Source: Gordonia asplenii (GTDB lineage: Bacteria; Actinomycetota; Actinomycetes; Mycobacteriales; Mycobacteriaceae). Taken from it: a stretch of 64,000 nt of DNA. The notes under the pieces were generated by a model. That model saw nothing but the letters and a program-made list of their open reading frames with translations, did no database searches and was not told where the DNA came from. Made by a program: the position numbers and the translations under genes. Positions 8,712 to 17,087 of the stretch are shown piece by piece. The DNA is taken from contig NZ_JABBNB010000019.1 of NCBI RefSeq assembly GCF_012933505.1, positions 55,737-119,736 on the forward strand, in the 5' to 3' direction. Position 1 is the stretch's first letter; every line of letters begins with the position of its first letter.

Positions 8712-9706
8712 GCGTCCGCTCCGGGGATGAGCAGCAACACCTTGCCGACGCTGTCCGCGGATTCGAGCAGGGCTTGCCCGGCCTGGGCCTCGGCGAGCGG
8801 CAGGGTCGTGGAGATGATCGGTCGGATGAGTCCGTCGGCGACCAGCGGCCATTCATCGGCGGCGACGGCCGCGACGATCTCCGCCTTCGAGCCCGGACCG
8901 GTGAGCGGGCGATTGCGCACGTTGAGCCCGATGATGCGGGCACGCTTTGCGATCAGCGCCCCGACGTTGACCTCGCCGGTGAAGCCGCCCTGCATGCCGA
9001 TGCACACCAGACGTCCGCCGACGGCGAGGGCGTCGACGTTGCGCGACAGATAGCTGCCGCCCATGATGTCCAGGATCACGTCGGCCTGCCCGGCCATCTC
9101 GACGGCGAAATCCTGCTCGCGATAGTTGATGACGACGTCGGCGCCGAGATCGAGGCAGCGCTGTCCCTTGGCCGCGGAGCCGACAGTCACAACGACTTTC
9201 GCGCCGAGCGCCTTGCCGACCTGAATGGCGTGGGTGCCGATTCCGCTGCCGCCGCCGTGAATCAGGAGCGTTTCGCCTGCGGTCAGTCCGGCGTCCATGA
9301 CGATCGTCGACCACACGGTGCTGGCCACCTCGGGAAGCGCGGCGGCGTCGATCAGCGAGACCCCGGCCGGGATCGGGAGCACTTGATCGACGGGCACCAC
9401 CGCATACTGTGCATAGCCGCCACCGGCGATGAGTGCGCACACCTGGTCGCCGACTGCGGGACCGTCGACGCCGTCGCCGAGCGCCGCTATCGTGCCGGAG
9501 ATCTCCATCCCCATGATGTCGGTGATGCCCGGCGGCGGCGGGTAGAGGCCCTGGCGTTGCATGAGGTCGGCCCGATTGATTCCGGCGGCCGCCACGCGCA
9601 CGAGGACTTCGCCCGCGGCGGGCGTCGGCGTGGGCTCGGTATCGGAGACGATCAGGTTGCGATCATCGTCGACGACGATCGCCGACATCGTAGTGGGGAC
9701 GGTCAT
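8708..9706 (-). CDS. NAD(P)H:quinone oxidoreductase, zinc-free MDR family (PIG3/QOR-like)
   Basis: This 332-residue medium-chain reductase has the N-terminal GroES-like fold (AAGINRADLMQRQGLYPPPPG) typical of PIG3/QOR and a Rossmann domain with IHGGGSGIGTHAIQVGKALG. The catalytic zinc cysteines of alcohol dehydrogenases are absent, which supports an NADPH-dependent quinone or enone reductase. The start at 9706 overlaps the dehydrogenase stop as ATGA and has GGAAAGGGA upstream. It is the third gene of the operon, between a semialdehyde dehydrogenase and a saccharopine-dehydrogenase-like protein. It could detoxify quinones or reduce an enoyl intermediate. Confidence 0.88.
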   Translation of the reverse strand: MTVPTTMSAIVVDDDRNLIVSDTEPTPTPAAGEVLVRVAAAGINRADLMQRQGLYPPPPGITDIMGMEISGTIAALGDGVDGPAVGDQVCALIAGGGYAQYAVVPVDQVLPIPAGVSLIDAAALPEVASTVWSTIVMDAGLTAGETLLIHGGGSGIGTHAIQVGKALGAKVVVTVGSAAKGQRCLDLGADVVINYREQDFAVEMAGQADVILDIMGGSYLSRNVDALAVGGRLVCIGMQGGFTGEVNVGALIAKRARIIGLNVRNRPLTGPGSKAEIVAAVAADEWPLVADGLIRPIISTTLPLAEAQAGQALLESADSVGKVLLLIPGADA

Positions 9707-11295
9707 TTCGATCCCTTTCCGGCGAACTTCCATGCGCGCAATGCCGCGGTGAGCGTCGGCGCCCACAGCCGCCACGGCACCGCGGCGGGCGGTGTGAAGC
9801 TTAGACCGCGTTGGTGAGCGATGGTCTGGGCTTCGGTGTATTTGAGAATCCCGTCGCGGCCGTGCCGACGACCGAGGCCGGAGTCGCCCATGCCGCCCAT
9901 CGGCGCGTCGATGCTGCCCCACGCGGCGGCGAAGGCCTCGTTGACGTTGACGGTTCCGGTGTGCAGGCGAGCCGCGACGGCCCGGCCGAGCGCACCGTTG
10001 CGGGTCCATACGCTGGAGTTCAGTCCGTATACCGACGCATTGGCCTGTGCGACGGCGTCGTCGATGTCGGTGAAGGTGTACACGGCGACGACCGGTCCGA
10101 AGGTCTCGTGCTCGAACAGGGTCATGTCAGGGGTGACGTCGGTCAGGATCGTGGGCTCGTAGAACAGCGGGCCGAGGTCGGGACGGGCGGTGCCGCCGGC
10201 GAGAACCGTCGCACCCTTGGCGACGGCATCGTCGACGTGAGTGCGGACGGTCGTCAACTGCGACGTGCTGGTGAGACTGCCGATGTCGACGGTGTAGTCG
10301 AAGTCGGCGCCGATCTTCAGTGCCTTCGTCTTCGCGACGAACTTCGCGATGAACCGATCACGCACCGATTCGGCGACGTAGATCCGCTCGATCGAGACGC
10401 AGAGCTGCCCCGACGACGGGAATGCGGCGGCAACCGCGCCGGCTGCGGCCTTGTCGAGGTCGGCGTCGTCGAGCACCAGCATCGGATTCTTGCCGCCGAG
10501 CTCCAGGGACGCCCCGATCAGCCGTTCGCCTGCATCGCGGGCGATCTGACGTCCGGTGGCGGTAGAACCGGTGAACATCATGTAATCGGCACCGGCCATC
10601 AATGCGTCGCCGATGGAGCTGCCACGCCCGATGACCATCTGCCACACGTCGGCCGGGAGCCCCGCCTCGATCATGAGATCGAGCGCCCACAGCGCCGTCA
10701 GCGCGGTCTGCGTATCCGGCTTCTGCACAACCGCGTTGCCGGCCATCAACGCGGCGATCGCGTCGCCCGCGGCCATCGACAGCGGGTAATTCCACGGTGA
10801 CACGATGGCGATGACGCCCTTCGGGTGGTGCAGTTCGGTGGTGTGCGTGAGCAACGGAATCGCACCCCGACGACGTTGCGGCGCAAGCACTTTCGACGAC
10901 GTTCGGGCGTAGTAGCGGGCAGTGATCGCGGTGTCGGTGATTTCCAGGAATGCGTCGCGGCGGGTCTTGCCGTTCTCTGCCTGCATCAGGTCGAGTCCCT
11001 GATCCTGGCGGGCGAGCACGAGATCGTGGAAGCGCAGCAGCACGGCGGCCCGCTCGTGGATCGGCGTCGACGCCCACTCCTGTTGTGCGCGCCGGGCTTT
11101 GACGTACGCGGCTGCGACGTCGGCGGGCGTCGACACGCCGAAGTCGCCGAGTGGGGCGCCGGTGTACGGCGCGGTGGTGGCGACCCGTGCGGCGTCGGCG
11201 GCCGCGGTGACGCGAGAGGTCAGGCGACGCAGCAGTGCTGGAGTGAGTGCGCCGGGCAGTGCGGTCCCCGGCGTGGCGACGGTCTGGACAGACAT
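9703..11295 (-). CDS. gabD2: Succinate-semialdehyde dehydrogenase, GabD2-like
   Basis: The product is a 530-residue aldehyde dehydrogenase, longer than the 480-500 typical of the superfamily, as in mycobacterial GabD2. Readable sites are SPWNYP and VVQKPDTQT for cofactor binding, FTGSTATG, the general base in LELGGKNP, and the nucleophile Cys in SGQLCVS. The extended N-terminus (about 1-45) and the hydrophobic C-terminus with WRLWAPTLTAALRAWKFAG match the GabD2 type. It would oxidise succinate semialdehyde to succinate with NADP+. It lies 30 bp downstream of an acetoacetate-decarboxylase-like gene and overlaps the next gene. Assignment to succinate semialdehyde rests on overall resemblance and is not proven. 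Confidence 0.82.
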   Translation of the reverse strand: MSVQTVATPGTALPGALTPALLRRLTSRVTAAADAARVATTAPYTGAPLGDFGVSTPADVAAAYVKARRAQQEWASTPIHERAAVLLRFHDLVLARQDQGLDLMQAENGKTRRDAFLEITDTAITARYYARTSSKVLAPQRRRGAIPLLTHTTELHHPKGVIAIVSPWNYPLSMAAGDAIAALMAGNAVVQKPDTQTALTALWALDLMIEAGLPADVWQMVIGRGSSIGDALMAGADYMMFTGSTATGRQIARDAGERLIGASLELGGKNPMLVLDDADLDKAAAGAVAAAFPSSGQLCVSIERIYVAESVRDRFIAKFVAKTKALKIGADFDYTVDIGSLTSTSQLTTVRTHVDDAVAKGATVLAGGTARPDLGPLFYEPTILTDVTPDMTLFEHETFGPVVAVYTFTDIDDAVAQANASVYGLNSSVWTRNGALGRAVAARLHTGTVNVNEAFAAAWGSIDAPMGGMGDSGLGRRHGRDGILKYTEAQTIAHQRGLSFTPPAAVPWRLWAPTLTAALRAWKFAGKGSK

Positions 11296-11325
11296 GATGA
11301 ATTCCCTTGGGAGAGTGGGGGAGTG

Positions 11326-12237
11326 TCAGCGAGTGGCGACGGAGACGGGGACCGGCATGTGCAGCGCGGCCTGGGCCCGGGTGTTGACGTCGAGCTGGAC
11401 GGTGCGGATGGGACGCAGCGCACGCAAGTCGTCGGCCATCCGGCCTTCGCCGATGGTGAGTTCGACGCCGCGGGGGAACAGCGAGGTGCCGGTGGCCAGC
11501 GTGTTGGTCTGGTTGAGCGTCGACTGCCACACGCCGTCGACCCGCGTGTACGAGTTCAGCGTGCTCACCTTGGCGCCGCTGGCGTACTGCTTCTGCTTGG
11601 GGGTTGGCGCGGACAGGGCGACGTCGACGCCGCCCGCGTCGTTGGCGACCCGCGCGGTGCTGCGGTTCTCGTCGATGTCGACGTCGAGGCCGGTGACCCA
11701 CTTGGGGAAGCCGTAGCCGTCGTGCCCGCGAACCTGCGCGATGTCGGTGTTGACCGGCAGGGACAGCACGTAGGAGTGCAGGTTCTCATTCGCCAGCGCC
11801 GACCCGAGGTCGGCGATCGCCAGCGAGCCGTGCCGGGCCGGGCGGACCGCGACGCCGACGGCGGCTTCGGTGTAGAAGTCGATGTCGCACACGTCGTAGC
11901 GGAAGAACATCACCGAGACCAGGCCGAGTCCGGGGGCGATCTCCAGTGGGGACAACTCGGCCGGGATCCGGCGGCGGATCGCCTTGCTGGGGGCGATCAT
12001 GGTCACCCGCGCCGAGGACATCGCGTAGTAGAAGTTCGGCGTCAGAGTCGGGCCGATCGGGGACTCGACGCGCGTCTTGCTCAGTTTGCGGAAGAAGTCG
12101 ACCGAGCTCACTCGGGGATCGGCGGCGACGTCGTCGAGGTCGGTCTCCATCCGGTAGCGGTCGTAGAGCCCGCCCGCGGGAACGGTGACGGCGCGCCCGC
12201 CCAGATCGACGGTGACGGTGGTGGGATCGGTTGCCAT
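11326..12237 (-). CDS. Acetoacetate decarboxylase family protein
   Basis: The product has 303 residues. The acetoacetate-decarboxylase-like fold is suggested by NFYYAMSSARVTMIAPSKAIRRRIP, the central FRYDVCDIDFYTEAAVG and the segment HDGYGFPKWVTGLDVDI. I could not place the Schiff-base lysine of true acetoacetate decarboxylases with confidence, so a hydrolyase or other activity of the superfamily is possible. The ATG at 12237 follows GGAGCTCACC. It is the first gene of the four-gene operon and lies behind a recognisable promoter-operator (12271-12309). Confidence 0.75.
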   Translation of the reverse strand: MATDPTTVTVDLGGRAVTVPAGGLYDRYRMETDLDDVAADPRVSSVDFFRKLSKTRVESPIGPTLTPNFYYAMSSARVTMIAPSKAIRRRIPAELSPLEIAPGLGLVSVMFFRYDVCDIDFYTEAAVGVAVRPARHGSLAIADLGSALANENLHSYVLSLPVNTDIAQVRGHDGYGFPKWVTGLDVDIDENRSTARVANDAGGVDVALSAPTPKQKQYASGAKVSTLNSYTRVDGVWQSTLNQTNTLATGTSLFPRGVELTIGEGRMADDLRALRPIRTVQLDVNTRAQAALHMPVPVSVATR

Positions 12238-12270
12238 GGTGAGCTCCTTCGTTGACTTCGTGTATGCGGT

Positions 12271-12309
12271 GCTTACATGAGAGTAGAGGGGTGATGTAAG
12301 CGGCGTCAA
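12271..12309 (-). promoter_or_regulatory. Promoter with overlapping operator palindrome
   Basis: On the minus strand TTGACG (12304-12309) is followed after 18 bases by TACTCT (12280-12285), a reasonable sigma-70-type promoter. An exact inverted repeat GCTTACAT-N15-ATGTAAGC (12271-12278 and 12294-12301) straddles the -10 region and the spacer. That position suits a repressor such as a TetR-family protein. No repressor gene lies next to it. Confidence 0.6.
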
Positions 12310-12388
12310 CACGTTGGGTCGTGCGAAAGGAGTGTTCTGCGCCACAGGCAGGCAGGTGGCGGCGCCGGGAAGTCGACGCGGGCTCGGC

Positions 12389-13618
12389 TCAGCGCAGAAA
12401 GCCCAGGTCGTGCCGACCGGGCACGACGGCGTTCGGATCGGCTCCGACGACTTTGCCGAGCAGTTCGTGGTAGACGTCGCGAAAGTCGACGGTCGATTTC
12501 AAGTCGCCGTCGTCCAGATCGGTGAGGCTCGGGTCGTCGCCGTGGAAACCGCCGCGCACCGTCGGCCCGAGCACCAGCACCGGTCCCGCCGTACCGTGGT
12601 CGGTCCCCTGCGACGCGTTCGCCCGAACCCGCCTGCCGAACTCGGAATAGACCATCACCACGGTGTGCCGACCGCGGTCGTCGTCGTGCATGGCGTCGAG
12701 GAACCGGGTCAGCGCCTGGTCGACGTCGGCGAGGAGTTTGCGCTGCGTGCCCTTCTCGTCGGCGTGGGTGTCGAAGCCGCCGAGGAACACCGAGTAGACC
12801 CGCGTCGGCGCGCCGATCGTGATGCACCGGGCCACGACGTCGAGCTGGGCCGCGAGTTTGTTGTTGCCGAGATCGGTGGTGTCACCGGTTGATCCGCCGG
12901 GGCCGTCGTCGGTACCGGCGGTCGAGCCACCGTCGGAGAGATGGGCGAAGGTCGTCGTGACGGTCTTCGACGCCCGATACGACGACCGTACGGCTGCCAT
13001 CGCGGCGGTGTCGTGGTTGTCCGGAACGGTCAAGGGCCCCACCTTGGTCGCGAGCGTCGACGCCGTGACACCCGACGTCGCGAGTACCGCGGCACTCGCG
13101 CGATTGCCGATGGCCAGCTGCGGGACCGTCGATCCGATGCATAGTGCGCGCACCGGATCGTCGCCGGTCGCGTCGAGCCACCGACCGACCCAGCCGGTCG
13201 ACGACGCCGACTCCGGACTCGCGGTCTGCCAGATGTCCATCGACCGAAAGTGCGAATGGTCGGGTTTGGGGTAGCCGACGCCGCGGATGATCGCGAATTC
13301 ACCGTCGCGCCACCGCTCGATGAGGCCGGTCATCCCGGGATTGAGGCCGTAGTGGTCGTCGAGATGGTAGACCTCGTCGGCGGTGAAGGCCAGTTCCGGT
13401 CGGGCGTCGTGGTAGGCGTTGTCGGCATACGGCACCACCGTCGAGAGACCGTCGTTGCCGCCGTAGAGCGTCACGATCACCAGCGTGCCCGCTCCGGCGG
13501 CCAGCGGCCGGCTGACTGCTTCGTTGCGTAGGACGTCGAAAGTTATTGCGCCGCCTGCGATTCCGGCGGTGATCAGCCCGCCGCCCAGCAGCAGCTGCCG
13601 TCGATTGAGGGTGGTCAT
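12389..13618 (-). CDS. DUF1501 family protein, probable Tat-exported
   Basis: The product has 409 residues. The N-terminus NRRQLLLGGGLITAGIAGG resembles a Tat signal (twin Arg followed by a hydrophobic stretch). The DUF1501 fold, related to the alkaline phosphatase/sulfatase superfamily, shows LVIVTLYGGNDGLSTVVP, FLGGFDTHADEKG and MVYSEFGRRVRANASQGTDHGTAG. The start overlaps the stop of the DUF1800 gene by ATGA. DUF1800 and DUF1501 genes are paired in many genomes. Their shared function is not established. Confidence 0.87.
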   Translation of the reverse strand: MTTLNRRQLLLGGGLITAGIAGGAITFDVLRNEAVSRPLAAGAGTLVIVTLYGGNDGLSTVVPYADNAYHDARPELAFTADEVYHLDDHYGLNPGMTGLIERWRDGEFAIIRGVGYPKPDHSHFRSMDIWQTASPESASSTGWVGRWLDATGDDPVRALCIGSTVPQLAIGNRASAAVLATSGVTASTLATKVGPLTVPDNHDTAAMAAVRSSYRASKTVTTTFAHLSDGGSTAGTDDGPGGSTGDTTDLGNNKLAAQLDVVARCITIGAPTRVYSVFLGGFDTHADEKGTQRKLLADVDQALTRFLDAMHDDDRGRHTVVMVYSEFGRRVRANASQGTDHGTAGPVLVLGPTVRGGFHGDDPSLTDLDDGDLKSTVDFRDVYHELLGKVVGADPNAVVPGRHDLGFLR

Positions 13619-14934
13619 GAGGTGAGGTACTCCGGTGTCACGAGGGCTGCGGCGACCAGCATCCGCGGGTTGCCGGCGAGGGGTTCGAGTGCTCCGAGCG
13701 ATGAGTCGCTCCAGTGCCCGATGCCCAGCAGGTAGCCGACAGCGTCGACCCGTGAGCCACGTGCGGCCGACGCCACCGTGGATACGTCACCGGCGGCGGC
13801 CACCTTGGTCGCGATGGCGAATCGGGTCGTGGCCGCGGCGGTCGACAGCCAGCCCTGCCCGGACGGCCACCCGCCGACGTCGGGCGGATAGAACGGACGT
13901 TGCCCGAGGGCGCGCAGATATCCATCGCCGGTGTCGAGATTGTGGGGAGTGCCTGACCGGCCGGTCGCGGCGGGGACGATGCGCATGGCACGCAACGCGC
14001 CCACATACCACTCGATCGGTCCGCTGACCACGGTCGCCCGCGCGGTCAGAAACTCCGGATCGGTCCAGATCGCGGTCGTCAGTGCGCGCAGGTCTCGACC
14101 GGATCCGTAGGCGTCGACCAGTCGGGCGAGCGTCTTCGCCGACGCGGGCCGGTCGGACGCCAACGCCCGCCACAGCCGCCCCGCCACATACGACGCCGAC
14201 GACGGGTGACCGAGAACGGCGTCGCAGAACCCGGTCAAGTCCAGATCACCGGTGCGCCCCAGCACCGTCTTCGACTGTGTGTCATGACGTTTCGCCACAA
14301 AGCGTGCGGCACCGCCGCCGGTGAGAGTCCAACCGGTCAGGGCTCGTGCACCCGCGCGGACGTCGGCCTCGGTGTATCCGCCGTCATGGCCGAGCGCGAA
14401 CAATTCCATGAACTCGCGCGCCAGGTTCTCGTTGGGTGCCGCGGCGGTGTTCTGCCGTCCGTCGAGCCAGATCAACATCGCCGGGTCGACGAGCATCGCG
14501 AGGGCGAAGTCCCGGAAGTCGCCCAGACAGTGCGTACGCAACGTCGCATTCTGGGCAGCCATCGCCGACGCCGACGTCACCTTGGCGGCCGATGTCGCGA
14601 AGTGGTTGTGCCACACCAGCGTCAGCCGTTCGAAGACCGGGTCGTTCGCGAGCACCAAACGTTGTAACCACCAGCGCGACAGCGCGCGCTGCTGCGCGGC
14701 GAGAGCTTTCTGGTGCTTCTTGCGGTCGTCGAGATCGGCTCCGCGACGGACCGGTGTGGGCGGATGAAAGACCGGCATCGGCGTGCGTCGATCGTCGTCG
14801 GCCTGCGTAGCCGCGAGCGCCGAGGTCACGATCTGCGTGGGCGACGCCGCGGCGGCCGCATCGATCTGCGGTCCGGTCGCGCCGAAACCCATCCGGCGCA
14901 TGATCCGGGCCGTCTGCATCCAATTCGCCGACAT
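13615..14934 (-). CDS. DUF1800 family protein
   Basis: The product has 439 residues. It carries the DUF1800 hallmarks: the N-terminal RRMGFGATGPQID segment, RLTLVWHNHFATS in the middle, and NENLAREFMELFALG. The C-terminal PFYPPDVGGWPSGQGWLS is also characteristic. The ATG at 14934 has GGTGG just upstream; a GTG two codons earlier is also possible. It is translationally coupled to the DUF1501 partner downstream. The function of the pair is unknown, and export of the complex is only inferred from the partner's signal. Confidence 0.87.
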   Translation of the reverse strand: MSANWMQTARIMRRMGFGATGPQIDAAAAASPTQIVTSALAATQADDDRRTPMPVFHPPTPVRRGADLDDRKKHQKALAAQQRALSRWWLQRLVLANDPVFERLTLVWHNHFATSAAKVTSASAMAAQNATLRTHCLGDFRDFALAMLVDPAMLIWLDGRQNTAAAPNENLAREFMELFALGHDGGYTEADVRAGARALTGWTLTGGGAARFVAKRHDTQSKTVLGRTGDLDLTGFCDAVLGHPSSASYVAGRLWRALASDRPASAKTLARLVDAYGSGRDLRALTTAIWTDPEFLTARATVVSGPIEWYVGALRAMRIVPAATGRSGTPHNLDTGDGYLRALGQRPFYPPDVGGWPSGQGWLSTAAATTRFAIATKVAAAGDVSTVASAARGSRVDAVGYLLGIGHWSDSSLGALEPLAGNPRMLVAAALVTPEYLTS

Positions 14935-15057
14935 AGCCACCGTGGTTCACGATAGTGGATCGGTCGCGTGGCGATGATGGATTCGCCGAGGCCCGCTGAG
15001 TTGCAGTCGGGCCCCGGCGTCGGGGATTGGTATTGGGGGTCAGGCGTTTCGGGTCCG

Positions 15058-16518
15058 CTAACGCAGACCCGCCGCCACCTGCGCGGCGGCCCCCGCGGTC
15101 ATCGCCGCGACACCTTCGACGCGTTCGGGCGCGATCGGCGGAATCAGTGCCGCCGCGACCACGACGGGCAACTCGCTCTGTGCGATGACCCGTTGATGCG
15201 AGAAGGTGTCGAACCCGGCCTTGCCGTGGTAGGCGCCCGATCCGCTCATGCCGACACCGCCGAACGGCGCGGCGTCGTTGAGGTAGGCCAGCGCCGTGTC
15301 ATTTCGCGAGACCGCGCCCGAATTGGTGTTGAGCAGGAACCGCTGGAAGGCGTCGTCGTCGGCGCCGTACCAATACGACGACAACGGATGTTCGCCGCGC
15401 GCGACGTATCCGATCGCGTCGTCGACGTCGGCGTAGGTGTGCAGCACGAGCACCGGTCCGAAGATCTCCTCGGAGTTGATCACGGCGTCGGGGGAGGTGT
15501 CGACCAGCATCGTCGGCGGGATGCGACGCCGGGCGGCGTCGGGCACCCGGTCCCGCTCGTTGTCGGGCACGATGACGATCTCGGTGGCTCCCTTGGCTTT
15601 CGCGTCGTCGATCAGGCCGGTGACCCGCGCGTAGTTGGCGTCGTTGACGATCGACACGACGTCGGGGTTGTCGATGAACGTGGGGAAGTAGGTGAAGACG
15701 GCCTTGCGGTACTCGTCGATGAACGCGTCCTTGCCGGATTCGGGAACGAAGGCGTAGTCGGGGCACAGACACACCTGCCCGTTGTTCATCATGCGTCCGG
15801 CGGCGATGCGGTTCGCCGCATCGGCGATGTCGGCGTCGGGGGCCACGACCGCGGGGTTCTTTCCGCCGAGTTCGAGAGTGACCGGCACCAGGTTCCGGCC
15901 GGCGGCCTCGGCGACGATTCGCCCGACCTTGGGTGACCCGGTGAAGAAGATGTGGTCGAATCGCAGGTTGGAAAAGGCCGTCGCGGTGGCCAATCCGCCG
16001 TTCACGACGACGACTTCGTCGGGGTTCATCCGGGTGGCGACCGCCCGCGCGAACACCTCGCCGGTCTCGGGGGTGATGTCGGAGAACTTGATCATCACGC
16101 GGTTGCCCGCCGCGAGCGCCTCGACCGTGGGTTTGAATACCAGCAGGATCGGGAAGTTCCACGGGCCGATGATCCCCACGACACCCTTGGGGCGGTTCTG
16201 GATCGCCGCGGGTACGCCGCCTTCCATCCCGGCGGGCAGCTCGACGGGCGCCATCCAGGCCTCGACGTTGGCTTTGACGTCGTTGATGCTGGGCAGCGCC
16301 GACAGGATGTCGGTCTCCAGGGTCGTGGTCTGCGGACGACTCCCGAAGTCGTTGTTGAGCGCATCGGCCAATTCGCTCGCATGTTCGAGGACGGCGGCGA
16401 CGAAGCGGTCGATCCGGTCGATGCGGGTTGCGGCGTCGGGAATGGGATCGGTGGCCTGGGCGGCCCGTTGCGCGTCGAGTAGAGCTTGGAGTTCTTCGGC
16501 AGTGACGTCGGTGGTCAT
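15058..16518 (-). CDS. Aldehyde dehydrogenase, coniferyl-aldehyde dehydrogenase-like
   Basis: This 486-residue NAD(P)+-dependent aldehyde dehydrogenase has GPWNFP, VMIKFSDITP (cofactor Lys), FTGSPKVG, LELGGKNP (general base) and NGQVCLCPDY (nucleophile Cys). The short N-terminus and the C-terminal FGGVGMSGSGAYHGKAGFDTFSH resemble coniferyl/fatty aldehyde dehydrogenases rather than betaine-aldehyde types. The ATG at 16518 follows GAAGGAAATC. It is divergent from the cupin-dehydrogenase-permease operon and shares its regulatory region, so it may oxidise an aldehyde released by the same amine pathway. The substrate is not certain. Confidence 0.87.
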   Translation of the reverse strand: MTTDVTAEELQALLDAQRAAQATDPIPDAATRIDRIDRFVAAVLEHASELADALNNDFGSRPQTTTLETDILSALPSINDVKANVEAWMAPVELPAGMEGGVPAAIQNRPKGVVGIIGPWNFPILLVFKPTVEALAAGNRVMIKFSDITPETGEVFARAVATRMNPDEVVVVNGGLATATAFSNLRFDHIFFTGSPKVGRIVAEAAGRNLVPVTLELGGKNPAVVAPDADIADAANRIAAGRMMNNGQVCLCPDYAFVPESGKDAFIDEYRKAVFTYFPTFIDNPDVVSIVNDANYARVTGLIDDAKAKGATEIVIVPDNERDRVPDAARRRIPPTMLVDTSPDAVINSEEIFGPVLVLHTYADVDDAIGYVARGEHPLSSYWYGADDDAFQRFLLNTNSGAVSRNDTALAYLNDAAPFGGVGMSGSGAYHGKAGFDTFSHQRVIAQSELPVVVAAALIPPIAPERVEGVAAMTAGAAAQVAAGLR

Positions 16519-16586
16519 GATTTCCTTCAATCGACTGGAGATGACGGACGTGGATATGACAGCGATACCGAGTCAAGACTACGAAC

Positions 16587-16728
16587 CCGGCGGATCGTCC
16601 CGACGGCGGTTTGGCGTAATCGTCGTCGATCTCGGCGTCGTCTTCGTGCGTTGAACGCGTCCGGTGCAGCACCACCGACCACCCGACGGATCGTCGGAGA
16701 CTGCACGAGATCACCGACAGATCGTCGG
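16587..16728. promoter_or_regulatory. Divergent regulatory region with CCGAC-N5-GTCGG sites
   Basis: The 245-bp gap between the two dehydrogenase units contains CCGAC-GGATC-GTCGG (16683-16697) and CCGAC-AGATC-GTCGG (16714-16728), exactly 31 bp apart or about three helical turns. A weaker CCGGC-GGATC-GTCCC lies at 16587-16601, closer to the minus-strand gene. A fourth related site lies in the PucR/oxidase gap at 21603. Probable operators for the PucR regulator of this module. Confidence 0.5.
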
Positions 16729-16763
16729 GCACGTGCCAGAGTGTCCCACCTCACAATTGCTGC

Positions 16764-17087
16764 ATGGAACATCTACTCGACACCATCAGCGACCTGCCCG
16801 CCGAACCGGTCGACCCCGCGCAAGTGGTCACCGGATCTCCCACGACCGGGTTCCGGGCGCTCGCCGCAGTCGCCGGCGCCGAAGTCGGCGTCTGGGAGAT
16901 CACCCCCGGAGTGATGACCGACGTCGAGGTCGACGAAGTCTTCGTCATCCTCTCCGGGTCGGCGACCGTGACCTTCGACGACGGCGAAGTGCTCGAACTG
17001 CGGCCCGGCGTCGCCGCACGACTGCGTGAAGGCGACCACACCACGTGGACCGTCCACGAGACGCTGCGCAAGGTGTACGTGTCGTGA
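16764..17087 (+). CDS. Cupin domain protein (DUF861-like)
   Basis: The product is a 107-residue single beta-barrel cupin (VWEITPGVMTDVEVDEVFVILSG, then LELRPGVAARLREGDHTTW). It is the short DUF861-like form that often sits beside amine or amino-acid oxidation genes. It overlaps the following dehydrogenase start by GTGA. In the canonical E. coli Puu pathway a cupin regulator (PuuR) and dehydrogenase are clustered, but this small cupin lacks a DNA-binding domain, so it is not a PuuR equivalent. Its enzymatic or binding role is unknown. Confidence 0.78.
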   Translation: MEHLLDTISDLPAEPVDPAQVVTGSPTTGFRALAAVAGAEVGVWEITPGVMTDVEVDEVFVILSGSATVTFDDGEVLELRPGVAARLREGDHTTWTVHETLRKVYVS

